Assembly: GCF_900112675.1 (NCBI RefSeq)
Contig: NZ_FOMQ01000004.1
Span: 310,001 to 374,000, forward strand
Direction: 5' to 3'
DNA: 64,000 nucleotides
From: Paracidovorax konjaci
Lineage (GTDB): Bacteria > Pseudomonadota > Gammaproteobacteria > Burkholderiales > Burkholderiaceae_C
Under the pieces are notes generated by a model. That model saw nothing but the letters and a program-made list of their open reading frames with translations. It was not told where the DNA came from and did not search any database. Positions 20,447-29,677 of this stretch are shown here, in pieces. The position numbers and the translations under genes were made by a program. Position 1 is the stretch's first letter; each line of letters starts with the position of its first letter.

Positions 20447-23400
20447 GTGACCCTGCACCTTACTTCGTTCGAAGGCAGCAATGCCCTCAGCCCCTTCCGC
20501 GTCCAGCAGCTCCTGCCCCGCCTGCAGGCCATCCACGACCGCATCGAAGGGGTCGCGGCCCGGTTCGTGCACCTGGTGGCCACCGATGCCGAGCCCACGC
20601 CTGCCGACCGCGAGCGCCTGGCGGCGCTGCTGACCTACGGCGACGCCTATGCAGGGCCGGATGCCGGCCCGGCGATCGTGGTCACGCCGCGCATCGGCAC
20701 CGTCTCGCCCTGGGCCTCCAAGGCCACCGACATCGCCCGCAACTGCGGTCTGCACGTGCGCCGCGTGGAGCGCATCACCGAATACCGCCTGGTGCTGAAA
20801 TCCGGCCTGCTGGGCGGCGTGCCCACGTTGACCGAGGCGCAGAAGCAGGCCGCGGCCGCGCTGCTGCACGACCGCATGACCGAATCGGTGCTGTGGGACC
20901 GCGCCGGCGCGGCCGACCTGTTCACCGAGCTGCCTGCCGCGCCGATGGAGTTCGTCGACGTGCTGGGCGGCGGCCGGGCCGCACTGGAGGGCGCCAATAC
21001 CCGCTGGGGCCTGGCCCTGGCCGACGACGAGATCGATTACCTCGTCAACGCCTTCACGGCGCTGCGCCGCAACCCGACCGACGTCGAGCTGATGATGTTC
21101 GCGCAGGCCAACAGCGAGCACTGCCGCCACAAGATCTTCAATGCGCGGTTCACCATCGATGGCCAGGAGCAGGACAAGAGCCTGTTCGCCATGATCCGCA
21201 ACACGCACCAGCTCGCGCCGCAGCACACGGTCGTCGCGTACTCGGACAACGCCTCCATCATGGAAGGCAGCGCGGTCGAGCGTTTCATCGCCCCATCGGC
21301 TCCATGCCGCGGAGAACAGAGCGTTCCCAGCTATCAAAAAAGTAGCGCAACGCACCATGTGCTCATGAAGGTGGAAACGCACAACCACCCGACGGCGATC
21401 TCGCCGTTTCCCGGTGCCTCCACCGGAGCCGGCGGGGAAATCCGCGACGAAGGCGCCACGGGCCGCGGCTCGAAGCCCAAGGCCGGCATGACGGGCTTCA
21501 CCGTATCCCGGCTGTGGGGCGGCTGGAGCGACGCGCCGGGCGGCAAGCCCGAGCACATCGCCAGCCCGCTGCAGATCATGGTCGAGGGCCCGCTGGGCGG
21601 CGCGGCCTTCAACAACGAATTCGGCCGGCCCAACCTGCTGGGCTATTTCCGTGAATACGAGCAGAGCGTGGCCGGCGTGCAGCGCGGCTACCACAAGCCC
21701 ATCATGATCGCGGGCGGCCTGGGCGTGATCGACGCGGGCCTGACGCAGAAGATCGAATTCCCGCCCGGCACGCTGCTCATCCAGCTGGGCGGCCCCGGCA
21801 TGCGCATCGGCATGGGCGGCGGCGCCGCCAGTTCGATGGCCACGGGCGCCAACGCGGCCGAGCTGGACTTCGATTCCGTGCAGCGCGGCAATCCCGAGAT
21901 CGAGCGGCGTGCGCAGGAAGTCATCAACCACTGCTGGGCGCAGGGTGCGCAGAACCCCATCCTGGCCATCCACGACGTGGGCGCGGGCGGGCTCTCCAAT
22001 GCCTTCCCGGAACTGACCAACGATGCGGGCCGCGGCGCGCGCTTCGACCTGCGGGCCGTGCAACTGGAGGAATCCGGCCTGGCGCCCAAGGAGATCTGGT
22101 CCAACGAGAGCCAGGAGCGCTACGTGCTGGCCATCGCGCCCGAATCGCTGGAGGTGTTCCGCGCCTTCTGCGAGCGCGAGCGGTGCCCCTTCGCGGTGAT
22201 CGGCACCGCCACGGCCGAGCGCCAGCTCGTGCTCGAAGACACGGCCATCGACGGCGGGGACCAGAAGCTCCCGGTGGACATGCCGATGGACGTGCTCCTC
22301 GGCAAGCCGCCCAAGATGCACCGCGACGTGAAGACGGTGCGCCGAGAGGCCGCGCCCATCGACCTCACCGGCGTGCCGCTGCAGAAGGCCGTGATCGACG
22401 TTCTGGCGCATCCGACGGTGGCATCCAAGCGGTTCCTCATCACCATCGGCGACCGCACGGTGGGCGGCCTCTCGCACCGCGACCAGATGGTGGGCCCCTG
22501 GCAGGTGCCCGTGGCCGACTGCGCCGTGACGCTGGCCGACTACCGCGGCTTCGCGGGCGAAGCGATGAGCATGGGCGAGCGCACGCCGCTGGCGGCCATC
22601 GACGCGCCGGCCTCCGGCCGCATGGCCGTCGCCGAGGCGATCACCAACCTGCTGGCCGCCCCCATCGAGCTGCCGCGCGTGAAGCTCTCGGCCAACTGGA
22701 TGGCAGCCTGCGGCGAGCCCGGCGAGGACGCCGATCTCTACGCCACCGTGAAGGCCGTGGGCATGGAACTGTGCCCCCAACTGGGCATCAGCATTCCCGT
22801 GGGCAAGGACAGCCTGTCGATGCGCACCCAGTGGAAGGACGGCGATGGCAACGCGCAGAAGGTCACCTCGCCCGTGAGCCTGATCGTGAGCGCTTTCGCC
22901 ACCCTGGCCGACGTGCGCGGCACGCTCACGCCGCAGCTCGACGCACAGGAGGAAGACACCACGCTGGTGCTCATCGACCTGGGCAAGGGCCGTTGCCGCA
23001 TGGGCGGCAGCATCCTCGCGCAGGTGCTGGGCCAGGAAGGCGGCGCCGTGCCGGACCTGGAAGACGCGCAGGACCTCGTGCGCCTGGTGGACGCGGTGAA
23101 CGCGCTGCGCGCCCAGGGCCGCATCCTGGCCTACCACGACCGCAGCGATGGCGGCCTGCTGGCGGCCGTGGCCGAGATGGCGTTCGCGGGGCACGTGGGC
23201 GTGGCGCTGAACGTGGACCTGCTGGTCACCGAAGGCGACGGCATCACCGACAGCCGCATGGAAACGGGCGACGCCAAGAACTGGGCACAGCAGGTGAGCG
23301 CGCGGCGCGAGGAACTCACGCTGAAGGCGCTTTTCAACGAAGAGCTGGGCGTGGTGCTGCAGGTCCGCACCGCCGAGCGCAACGATGTGATGCAGACGCT

Positions 23401-24469
23401 GCGCGAGCACGGTCTCTCGAAGTTCAGCCACTTCATCGGCAAGACGCGTCCCGCGGCTTCCGCCATGGAGGTGGGCAAGGGCGAACTGCAGGTGTGGCGC
23501 GACGTGAAGACCGTGTTCAGCGCATCGCTCTCCGATCTGCACCAGGTCTGGGATGCCGTCAGCTGGAAGATCTGCCAGCAGCGCGACAACCCCGCCTGCG
23601 CCGATGCCGAGCATGCGGCGGCAGGGGTTCAGGACGATCCGGGCCTGCAGGTGTCGCTGTCGTTCGACCCCACCGAAGACGTGGCCGCGCCCTTCCTGAA
23701 CCTGGCCCGGCCGAAGGTCGCGATCCTGCGCGAGCAGGGCGTCAACTCGCACATCGAGATGGCCTATGCGTTCACGGAAGCGGGATTCGAGGCCTACGAC
23801 GTCCACATGACCGACCTGCAGGCCGGCCGCGCACGCCTGTCCGATTTCGCGGGCGTCGTGGCCTGCGGCGGCTTCAGCTATGGCGACACGCTGGGCGCCG
23901 GCATCGGCTGGGCGCGTTCGATCACGTTCAATCCGCAACTGGCAGACCAGTTCCGCGGATTCTTCGGCCGCAAGGACACCTTCGGCCTGGGCGTCTGCAA
24001 CGGCTGCCAGATGTTCGCCGAACTGGCCGACATCATCCCCGGTGCCGAGGCCTGGCCCCGCTTCACCACCAACCAGAGCGAGCGCTTCGAGGCGCGGCTT
24101 TCGCAGGTCGAAGTGCTGGAATCGCCCAGCCTGTTCTTCGCCGGCATGGCCGGCAGCCGCCTGCCGATCGCGGTGGCGCATGGCGAAGGCTATGCCAACT
24201 TCAAGGTGCGCGGAAACGCGGCGCAGGCCCTCGCAGCCATGCGCTTCGTAGACCACCAGGGCCGTGCCACCGAGCAATACCCGTTCAACCCGAACGGCAG
24301 CGCGAACGGCCTTACCGCCGTCACCACGGCAGACGGCCGGTTCACGGCCATGATGCCGCACCCCGAGCGCGTCTTCCGCAACGTGCAGATGAGCTGGACC
24401 AGCGGCGACCGGAGCGCCCTGAGCCCCTGGATGCGCATCTGGCGCAACGCGCGCAAGTGGGTGGGGTGA
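20447..24469 (+). CDS. purL: Phosphoribosylformylglycinamidine synthase
   Basis: A single-chain FGAR amidotransferase of 1340 residues (E. coli type about 1295) for the fourth step of purine synthesis. The synthetase half has two AIR-synthase-like domains with [35 protein letters not shown] and [15 protein letters not shown]; the C-terminal class I glutaminase has the nucleophile Cys1184 (GVCNGCQM) and PHPERVF. The GTG at 20447 matches the family N-terminus ([16 protein letters not shown]); the frame stays open for kilobases upstream antisense to map/glnD, so upstream starts are not credible. Residues 285-300 come from a degenerate copy of the interspersed hairpin repeat in a loop before MKVETHNHP (see findings). 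Confidence 0.96.
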   Translation: MTLHLTSFEGSNALSPFRVQQLLPRLQAIHDRIEGVAARFVHLVATDAEPTPADRERLAALLTYGDAYAGPDAGPAIVVTPRIGTVSPWASKATDIARNCGLHVRRVERITEYRLVLKSGLLGGVPTLTEAQKQAAAALLHDRMTESVLWDRAGAADLFTELPAAPMEFVDVLGGGRAALEGANTRWGLALADDEIDYLVNAFTALRRNPTDVELMMFAQANSEHCRHKIFNARFTIDGQEQDKSLFAMIRNTHQLAPQHTVVAYSDNASIMEGSAVERFIAPSAPCRGEQSVPSYQKSSATHHVLMKVETHNHPTAISPFPGASTGAGGEIRDEGATGRGSKPKAGMTGFTVSRLWGGWSDAPGGKPEHIASPLQIMVEGPLGGAAFNNEFGRPNLLGYFREYEQSVAGVQRGYHKPIMIAGGLGVIDAGLTQKIEFPPGTLLIQLGGPGMRIGMGGGAASSMATGANAAELDFDSVQRGNPEIERRAQEVINHCWAQGAQNPILAIHDVGAGGLSNAFPELTNDAGRGARFDLRAVQLEESGLAPKEIWSNESQERYVLAIAPESLEVFRAFCERERCPFAVIGTATAERQLVLEDTAIDGGDQKLPVDMPMDVLLGKPPKMHRDVKTVRREAAPIDLTGVPLQKAVIDVLAHPTVASKRFLITIGDRTVGGLSHRDQMVGPWQVPVADCAVTLADYRGFAGEAMSMGERTPLAAIDAPASGRMAVAEAITNLLAAPIELPRVKLSANWMAACGEPGEDADLYATVKAVGMELCPQLGISIPVGKDSLSMRTQWKDGDGNAQKVTSPVSLIVSAFATLADVRGTLTPQLDAQEEDTTLVLIDLGKGRCRMGGSILAQVLGQEGGAVPDLEDAQDLVRLVDAVNALRAQGRILAYHDRSDGGLLAAVAEMAFAGHVGVALNVDLLVTEGDGITDSRMETGDAKNWAQQVSARREELTLKALFNEELGVVLQVRTAERNDVMQTLREHGLSKFSHFIGKTRPAASAMEVGKGELQVWRDVKTVFSASLSDLHQVWDAVSWKICQQRDNPACADAEHAAAGVQDDPGLQVSLSFDPTEDVAAPFLNLARPKVAILREQGVNSHIEMAYAFTEAGFEAYDVHMTDLQAGRARLSDFAGVVACGGFSYGDTLGAGIGWARSITFNPQLADQFRGFFGRKDTFGLGVCNGCQMFAELADIIPGAEAWPRFTTNQSERFEARLSQVEVLESPSLFFAGMAGSRLPIAVAHGEGYANFKVRGNAAQALAAMRFVDHQGRATEQYPFNPNGSANGLTAVTTADGRFTAMMPHPERVFRNVQMSWTSGDRSALSPWMRIWRNARKWVG
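21299..21346 (+). repeat. Degenerate interspersed repeat inside purL
   Basis: GCTCCATGCCGCGG (21299-21312) matches the 5' block of the repeat, and GCTAT-CAAAAAAG-TAGC (21330-21346) matches the terminal hairpin; the 17-nt middle part does not match. The 48-nt unit is in frame and adds 16 codons. Order and orientation are the same as in copies A, D and E. Confidence 0.65.
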
Positions 24470-24633
24470 TGTCGGAGTGATGCGTGGTGAGGTGATGATG
24501 GGGAGCCGCGGGTAGCTTGCCTGCGGCACTCGATCCAGGCCCTCACATGCGCTTATTTTGGGTATTCAGAAAATTGATTCGAGGCGCGGCGTGGATTACC
24601 GAAAATGGTGGTTTCCATTCAAGTACCTTGAAG

Positions 24634-25281
24634 ATGTTCAATATCGATCGAAGTGGAATGGTGGTGGGCGATGCGCGCATCAAGGCGCGCCGCTCCCCTA
24701 CCATCGAGCGCTCGCCGATGGAAAAAGTGAATGGTGTCGTGGTACACCAGACCGATTCGGAAGACTAAGCTTCCGTGTTTCAGAGCTATGGCCGCGCCAA
24801 CGCGAACGGAGCGCATTTTCTGGTGGCCAAAGGCGGGGTGATCTACCAGACGGCCTCTGTATTCCGTACGACGCGCCATGTCGGAAAGATAAAAGCCCGC
24901 TGTCTTGCGGAGCACCGTTGTACGCCGGCCGAAATGGCCCAGTACGGAAAATTTTCGCCGGATACCACCAACAGGCTGGAAATGTCGAAATCCGTCCCGC
25001 AACGGTATCCCTCCAATTTCGACAGTATCGGAGTCGAACTGGTAGGAAGGTGCCGGCTCCCGGCACATATCAAGATGCCCGTGAACCTCACCGACATTCA
25101 AAAGAATGTATTCATGGAGAAATTCGGTGTGTACGACGCTGTGACCAGCGCACAGCAGTCATCCCTGCAATTTCTGCTGAGGGGACTGTTGGATACGCTG
25201 CGGATTCCGCTAAAGGAAGTCCACAGGCATCCAGAGGTGAGCTACAAGCAGAAAACCGAGGCGTCCACGGCGGCGTGGTGA
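24634..25281 (+). pseudogene. N-acetylmuramoyl-L-alanine amidase (PGRP-like), broken by an in-frame TAA
   Basis: Read through one stop, this frame gives a 214-residue Amidase_2/PGRP-type protein that should cleave the amide bond between N-acetylmuramic acid and the stem peptide. The part before the stop ends VNGVVVHQTDSED with the first zinc-type His; the part after it begins ASVFQSYGRANANGAHF and continues GGVIYQTASVFRTTRHVGK, SNFDSIGVELVG, and VHRHPEVSYK with a C-terminal His. The TAA (24766-24768) replaces one residue without shifting the frame. No signal peptide is visible, as in amidase effectors delivered by type VI secretion. It is followed by the exported protein at 25281 with a 1-bp overlap. 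Base composition is poorer in GC than the flanks. The start at 24634 is a guess; ATG 24547 is also in frame. Confidence 0.72.
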
Positions 25282-25751
25282 TGAAAAGCTCTGCTCGTAC
25301 ATTGGCGCTCGCTGCGGTGGCAGGTGTGTTGACCGCCGCGTCGGGGCAGGGGCGGGAGTCCGAAAGTCAGCAGGCATTTCGGTACGCGCCTGAAAAGATC
25401 CAGCGAATACTGATCGAACGCCCGGCTGCGCGTGCGCGATTCGACCAAGGTGTCCAGTGCCGCAGTTTGAAGCTGGATGAAAAGCGGGTGCGGTTCTTCT
25501 TGCGGCATGGCACTCCCACCACCAGCGCCGAATACCGAAGAAATGCCATCGTTGACGACTGCTCCGCGGATGCCAAGGTGTTTTTTTCAGATGGGACCAC
25601 AGCAACGGTATCCATCGATAGCGGAACGGGTTGGGGTGCCCTCAGCGTTGGAAAGCGATCGTCGTTCTTGGCTTGCGATAGCTGCGTGGATATTCTGGAG
25701 CCCGGCTTCTCCTTCGACCCTCGTCGGCGTCCTTCCGACCTGCCGCCTTGA
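25281..25751 (+). CDS. Exported small protein, candidate immunity partner of the amidase
   Basis: A 156-residue protein with a signal peptide (MKSSARTLALAAVAGVLTA, cleavage near residue 22). The mature part has four cysteines (GVQCRSLKL, VDDCSAD, LACDSCVD), suited to periplasmic disulfides, and ends in a basic, Pro-rich tail. I do not recognise a family. The stop/start overlap TGATG with the upstream amidase implies one transcriptional and translational unit. By analogy with amidase effector-immunity pairs, it could protect the cell's own peptidoglycan; this is inference from position and topology. Confidence 0.6.
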   Translation: MKSSARTLALAAVAGVLTAASGQGRESESQQAFRYAPEKIQRILIERPAARARFDQGVQCRSLKLDEKRVRFFLRHGTPTTSAEYRRNAIVDDCSADAKVFFSDGTTATVSIDSGTGWGALSVGKRSSFLACDSCVDILEPGFSFDPRRRPSDLPP

Positions 25752-25829
25752 TGGCTTGGGTCGGCGCGGGTAGGCATCTGCTTGTCCCGGTGCGCGTGAC
25801 CTCGTCGCTTCGCATTGCGCCCTGTGCTC

Positions 25830-27647
25830 TCAGGCGGTGGGGTCGTCGGGAGTGACGAGCCGATTCCACCGCTGCACGAACGCGAAGGCTTCCTGCGCCG
25901 GAAGGGGACGGCTCAGGTAGTACCCCTGCACCTGGTCGCAGCCCAGTTCCATGAGTTGGTCGAAGACTTCGGCTGTTTCGACGCCCTCGGCCAGCAGGCG
26001 GTAGCCCAGGGTGTGCCCGAGCTGCACCATGCCCCGGACGACGTCGAGCGCACGGGCGTCCGAGCCGATGGGGCGGATCAGTGCCTGGTCGAGCTTGAGC
26101 ACCTCGGCCGAGAGGCCATAGAGGCAGCCGAAATTGCAGTAGCCGGTGCCGAAGTCGTCCAGCGCCACGCGCACGCCCAGCGCACGTGCGGCGTTCACGG
26201 CGCGCAGCGTGGGGCCTTCGGTGAGCACCGCGTTCTCGGTGCATTCGATCTCCAGGCGCGAGGGGGCGAGGCGGTGGCGCCCGCAGGCGCTTTGCAGCAT
26301 GTCGATGAAATCCGGCTGCTCCAGATTGCGGGGCGACACGTTGACTGCCACGTCGAGGGCCAGGCCTTCGTCCTCCCAGGCGCGGATCTGGGCGAGCGCG
26401 GTGTCCAGCACCCATTGCGTGAGCGCCTGGATGTAGCTGGTCTTCTCCAGCAGCGGGATGAAATCGCCCGGCGGCACCGGCCCGAGGCGGGGGTGGTCCC
26501 AGCGCAGCAGCGCTTCCACGCAGGTGTAGCGCGTGGAGGCCCGCTCGAACTGGGGCTGGTAGACCAGACGAAATTCGCCGGCCATGAGCGCGCGGGGCAC
26601 GCTGGCGATCAATTCGTAGGAGCGTCGGTAGCTCGCGTCCACGGCGGCGTCGTAGCCGCAGATCGATGCTCCGGGCATCGCCTGCTGGTAGAGCGCCGCG
26701 TTGGCACGGCGCGGCGCATCGGCCGCATCGACCGGGTCGAGCGTGAAGGGCGCCAGGCCCACGCGCTGGCGCTGGTTGATGACCAGGCCGCTGTGGCTGG
26801 CGGCGATGGGCGCGAGCAGGGCGCCCAGCAGCTGCTGCGCAAAGTCCTGCACGGCCTCTTCCTCGCCGGGGCGCAGCAGCACCGCGAGCCTTGCGACTCC
26901 CGTGTGGTAGACGCGGGAGCCGTCGCCGATGCAGCGGGTGAGGCGCTGTCCGGCTTCATGGGTGAGCTGCTCGATCGGCGCCATGCCCAGGGCCCGTGCC
27001 GCATCCATCAGCCCATCGTGCGGCAGGAGCTCGACCAGCGCCAGGACGCGCCGGCCCCCGGGTTCGGCGCGGCACAGGCCCGCGATGTCCTGCAGCAGTT
27101 GTGCGCGGTTGGGCAGCAGGGTGGCTTCGTCCACGCGCGCGGCGGAGCACTGCAGGTCGATCTGGGCCAGCACCAGTGCCGCGAGGTCTTCGAGCTGGCG
27201 CTGCTGCGCGGCGCTGAAGCTGCGGGGAATGGTGTCGATCAGGCACAGGCTGCCGATGTTGTGGCCGCCGCGAAGGATGAGGGGGGCGCCTGCGTAGAAC
27301 CGGATGTACGGTTCGCCCAGCACCAGCGGGTTCTGGGCGAACCGGGGATCGGCCAGCGCGTTCTCGACCACCATGACGTCGGAGGCCCGGATGGTGTGGT
27401 CGCAGAAGGCATCTTCCCGGCAGGTCTCGCGCACGGGCAGGCCCAGGTGCGATTTGAACCATTGCCTTTCGGCATCGACCAGGCTGACCAGCGCGATCGG
27501 CACACCGAAGAGCTGGCTTGCCAGCCGCGTGATGCGATCGAATTCTTCCGCGGGCGGCGTGTCCAGCAGGCCCGTGGCCCGCAGGGCCGCCAGTCTCTGC
27601 GTTTCTGCGCTGAGCGGGAGGGTCGTGGTGGAGTCAGGCGTGTGCAT
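25830..27647 (-). CDS. GAF - degenerate GGDEF - EAL cyclic-di-GMP phosphodiesterase
   Basis: A 605-residue cytosolic signalling protein. Residues about 20-165 form a GAF domain (FDRITRLASQLFGVPIALVSLVD, then FCDHTIRASDVMVVENALAD). Residues about 172-335 have the outline of a GGDEF domain, but no GGDEF/RXXD motif is visible (VYHTGVARLAVLL stands in its place), so cyclase activity is unlikely. The C-terminal EAL domain (about 345-600) keeps the catalytic set: EALLRW, VNVSPRNL, IECTEN, DDFGTGYCNF, LKLDQ, EGVET and QGYYLSRPL. Thus it should hydrolyse c-di-GMP. Start ATG 27647 precedes the GAF domain by about 20 residues. It is divergent from DUF808. Confidence 0.88.
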   Translation of the reverse strand: MHTPDSTTTLPLSAETQRLAALRATGLLDTPPAEEFDRITRLASQLFGVPIALVSLVDAERQWFKSHLGLPVRETCREDAFCDHTIRASDVMVVENALADPRFAQNPLVLGEPYIRFYAGAPLILRGGHNIGSLCLIDTIPRSFSAAQQRQLEDLAALVLAQIDLQCSAARVDEATLLPNRAQLLQDIAGLCRAEPGGRRVLALVELLPHDGLMDAARALGMAPIEQLTHEAGQRLTRCIGDGSRVYHTGVARLAVLLRPGEEEAVQDFAQQLLGALLAPIAASHSGLVINQRQRVGLAPFTLDPVDAADAPRRANAALYQQAMPGASICGYDAAVDASYRRSYELIASVPRALMAGEFRLVYQPQFERASTRYTCVEALLRWDHPRLGPVPPGDFIPLLEKTSYIQALTQWVLDTALAQIRAWEDEGLALDVAVNVSPRNLEQPDFIDMLQSACGRHRLAPSRLEIECTENAVLTEGPTLRAVNAARALGVRVALDDFGTGYCNFGCLYGLSAEVLKLDQALIRPIGSDARALDVVRGMVQLGHTLGYRLLAEGVETAEVFDQLMELGCDQVQGYYLSRPLPAQEAFAFVQRWNRLVTPDDPTA

Positions 27648-27810
27648 GGCGGAAGGGGGCTGCGGAGCCCATGCTGCGCGAATGGGCAGAGCATATGCAA
27701 TTCCTTTGGGCTTCGGTGGAAAAAGGGTGTTGTGCGCCAAGGGCCCGCGCCGCCGGACGGGGGCGTCGCGCCCTCCATAATCGGCCGACTTCAACCACGG
27801 AGCCTCCCAC

Positions 27811-28806
27811 ATGGCCGGAGCCAGCCTTCTGACCTTGCTCGACGACATCGCCACCGTTCTGGACGACGTCGCCCTCATGACCAAAGTGGCCGCCAGGAAA
27901 AGCGCTGCGATGGCCGACGACGTTTCGGTGATGACCAAGGTCGCCGCGCAGAAAACGGCCGGTGTGCTGGGGGACGACCTGGCCCTCAACGCCCAGCAGG
28001 TCACGGGCGTGCGTGCCGAGCGCGAACTGCCGGTGGTATGGGCCGTGGCCAAGGGCTCCCTGGTCAACAAGGCCATCCTGGTGCCGGCGGCGCTGCTGAT
28101 CAGCGCCTTCATTCCCTGGGCCGTGACGCCCCTGCTGATGGTGGGCGGCGCCTTCCTCTGCTACGAAGGCGCAGAAAAGCTGGCCCACCGGTTCCTGCAC
28201 AACGCGCCCGAGCAGGAGGCCGCGCACCGCGAAGCCCATGCCATCGCGGCGGCCAACCCGGCCGTGGACATGGCGGCTTTCGAGAAGGACAAGGTCAAGG
28301 GTGCGGTGCGCACGGACTTCATCCTCTCGGCCGAGATCATCGCGATCACGCTGGGCACCGTGGCGGCTGCGCCGTTCGGACAGCAGGTGGCCGTGCTGGC
28401 GGGCATCGCGCTGATCATGACGGTGGGCGTGTACGGCCTGGTCGCGGGCATCGTCAAGCTCGACGACGCGGGACTGTGGCTGAGCCGCCGGGGCAGTGCC
28501 GCGGCACGCGCGCTGGGCCGGGGCATCGTGGCCGCGGCGCCGTGGCTCATGAAGGTGCTGTCGGTCGCGGGCACCGCGGCCATGTTCCTGGTGGGCGGCG
28601 GCATCCTCGTGCATGGCGTGCCGGCATTGCACCATGGCGTCGAGGCCCTGGCCGCATCGGCAGCGCAGGGGCCCGCCGGCGGCCTCTGGCAGGTGCTGGT
28701 GACCAACGGGCTCAATGCGGTGGCCGGCATCGCGGCGGGCGCCGCGGTGCTCGCGGTGGTCACGCTGGTGCAACGCTGGCGCAGCCGCCGCGCGCTTGCG
28801 CACTGA
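27811..28806 (+). CDS. DUF808 (YedI-like) inner membrane protein
   Basis: A 331-residue membrane protein. The conserved N-terminus [20 protein letters not shown] is followed by repeats of DDVxxMTKVAAxK, then [18 protein letters not shown] and at least five hydrophobic segments (about 90-115, 170-200, 245-275 and 300-320). The family is widespread and without assigned function. GGAG lies 7 nt before the ATG. A CATAAT (27776-27781) could be a -10 element. Confidence 0.88.
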   Translation: MAGASLLTLLDDIATVLDDVALMTKVAARKSAAMADDVSVMTKVAAQKTAGVLGDDLALNAQQVTGVRAERELPVVWAVAKGSLVNKAILVPAALLISAFIPWAVTPLLMVGGAFLCYEGAEKLAHRFLHNAPEQEAAHREAHAIAAANPAVDMAAFEKDKVKGAVRTDFILSAEIIAITLGTVAAAPFGQQVAVLAGIALIMTVGVYGLVAGIVKLDDAGLWLSRRGSAAARALGRGIVAAAPWLMKVLSVAGTAAMFLVGGGILVHGVPALHHGVEALAASAAQGPAGGLWQVLVTNGLNAVAGIAAGAAVLAVVTLVQRWRSRRALAH

Positions 28807-28906
28807 CAGGCGCAGGCCTTGTTGATCTGCGGCAAGGTGGGTGGAGCGGTTTGTGGGCCCAATGCATGCACGGGGGCCGTCCCCGTTCAACCGCATCGAG
28901 TTCCGT

Positions 28907-29509
28907 ATGAAAAAAAATCTGCTCGCCCTGGCTGCCCTGTGCGCTCTGACCTCGGCCCCCGCCTTCGCGCAGGCCACCGACGGCCAAGGTCCCTGGCTGG
29001 TCCGTGCACGCGCGGTGCACCTGGACAGCGCCAACAAGGACAGCACGGGCCTGGGCCTGTCGATCAACAACAAGACGCTCCCCGAGGTCGACATCTCGTA
29101 TTTCTTCAACAAGAACATCGCCGCCGAGCTGGTGCTGACCGTGCCGCAGAAGCAGCGCCTCAGCTCCAGCGCGCTGGGCGGGCAGATCGGCACGCTCAAG
29201 CACCTGCCGCCGTCGCTGATGCTGCAATACCACTTCGATGCCCCCGGCTTCAAGCCGTATGTCGGCGCCGGCGTCAACTACACGCGCTTCTCCAGCGTGC
29301 GCCTGCCTGCGGGCGTGAGCATCGACAAGAACAGCTGGGGCGGGGCACTGCAGGTTGGCGTGGACATTCCGCTGACCAAGAACCTGTCGCTCAACTTCGA
29401 CATCAAGAAGGTCTACATCCAGACCGATGTGGCCGTGGCCGGTGCCAAGATCGGCACGTTCAAGGTCGATCCGGTGCTGGCCGGCGTGGGCCTGGGCTGG
29501 CGTTTCTGA
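28907..29509 (+). CDS. ompW: OmpW-family outer membrane beta-barrel
   Basis: A 200-residue outer membrane protein: signal peptide MKKNLLALAALCALTSAPAFA|QA, then an 8-strand barrel pattern, with the OmpW motifs GPWLVRARAVHLDS, VDISYFFNKNIAAELVLT, GFKPYVGAGVNYTRFS and the terminal aromatic (GLGWRF) needed for BAM assembly. OmpW forms a narrow hydrophobic channel for small hydrophobic molecules and often responds to oxygen or osmotic stress. The ATG at 28907 gives the signal peptide; the open frame upstream is not needed. Confidence 0.92.
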   Translation: MKKNLLALAALCALTSAPAFAQATDGQGPWLVRARAVHLDSANKDSTGLGLSINNKTLPEVDISYFFNKNIAAELVLTVPQKQRLSSSALGGQIGTLKHLPPSLMLQYHFDAPGFKPYVGAGVNYTRFSSVRLPAGVSIDKNSWGGALQVGVDIPLTKNLSLNFDIKKVYIQTDVAVAGAKIGTFKVDPVLAGVGLGWRF

Positions 29510-29568
29510 AGTTCCAGCCCGCGGAGCGCGCAGCGCGCGCCCCGTTGCGCTGACACCTGGTGGGGAAG

Positions 29569-29597
29569 GGCCGGCGCGCATGCGCCGGCCTTTTTTT
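29569..29597 (+). terminator. Intrinsic terminator after ompW
   Basis: GGCCGGCGC (29569-29577), loop GCAT, GCGCCGGCC (29582-29590), then seven T. A 9-bp perfect GC stem 59 bp after the ompW stop. Confidence 0.93.
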
Positions 29598-29677
29598 GCG
29601 TTGCGCGCGGGCCCTTGGGCCATCCCCGGGGCCTCTGGCTTGCGAAGGCGGTAGCGGGCGGGCTGCGACGTGCCTTC

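Noticed and set aside
16733-24469. A single open frame of about 2578 codons
   Set aside because: Only the last 1340 codons are PurL; the rest is antisense to glnD and map with no family likeness, an effect of high GC leaving few stops.
20414-24529. 1371-codon minus-strand frame opposite purL
   Set aside because: Antisense shadow with His/Arg-rich composition and no motif.
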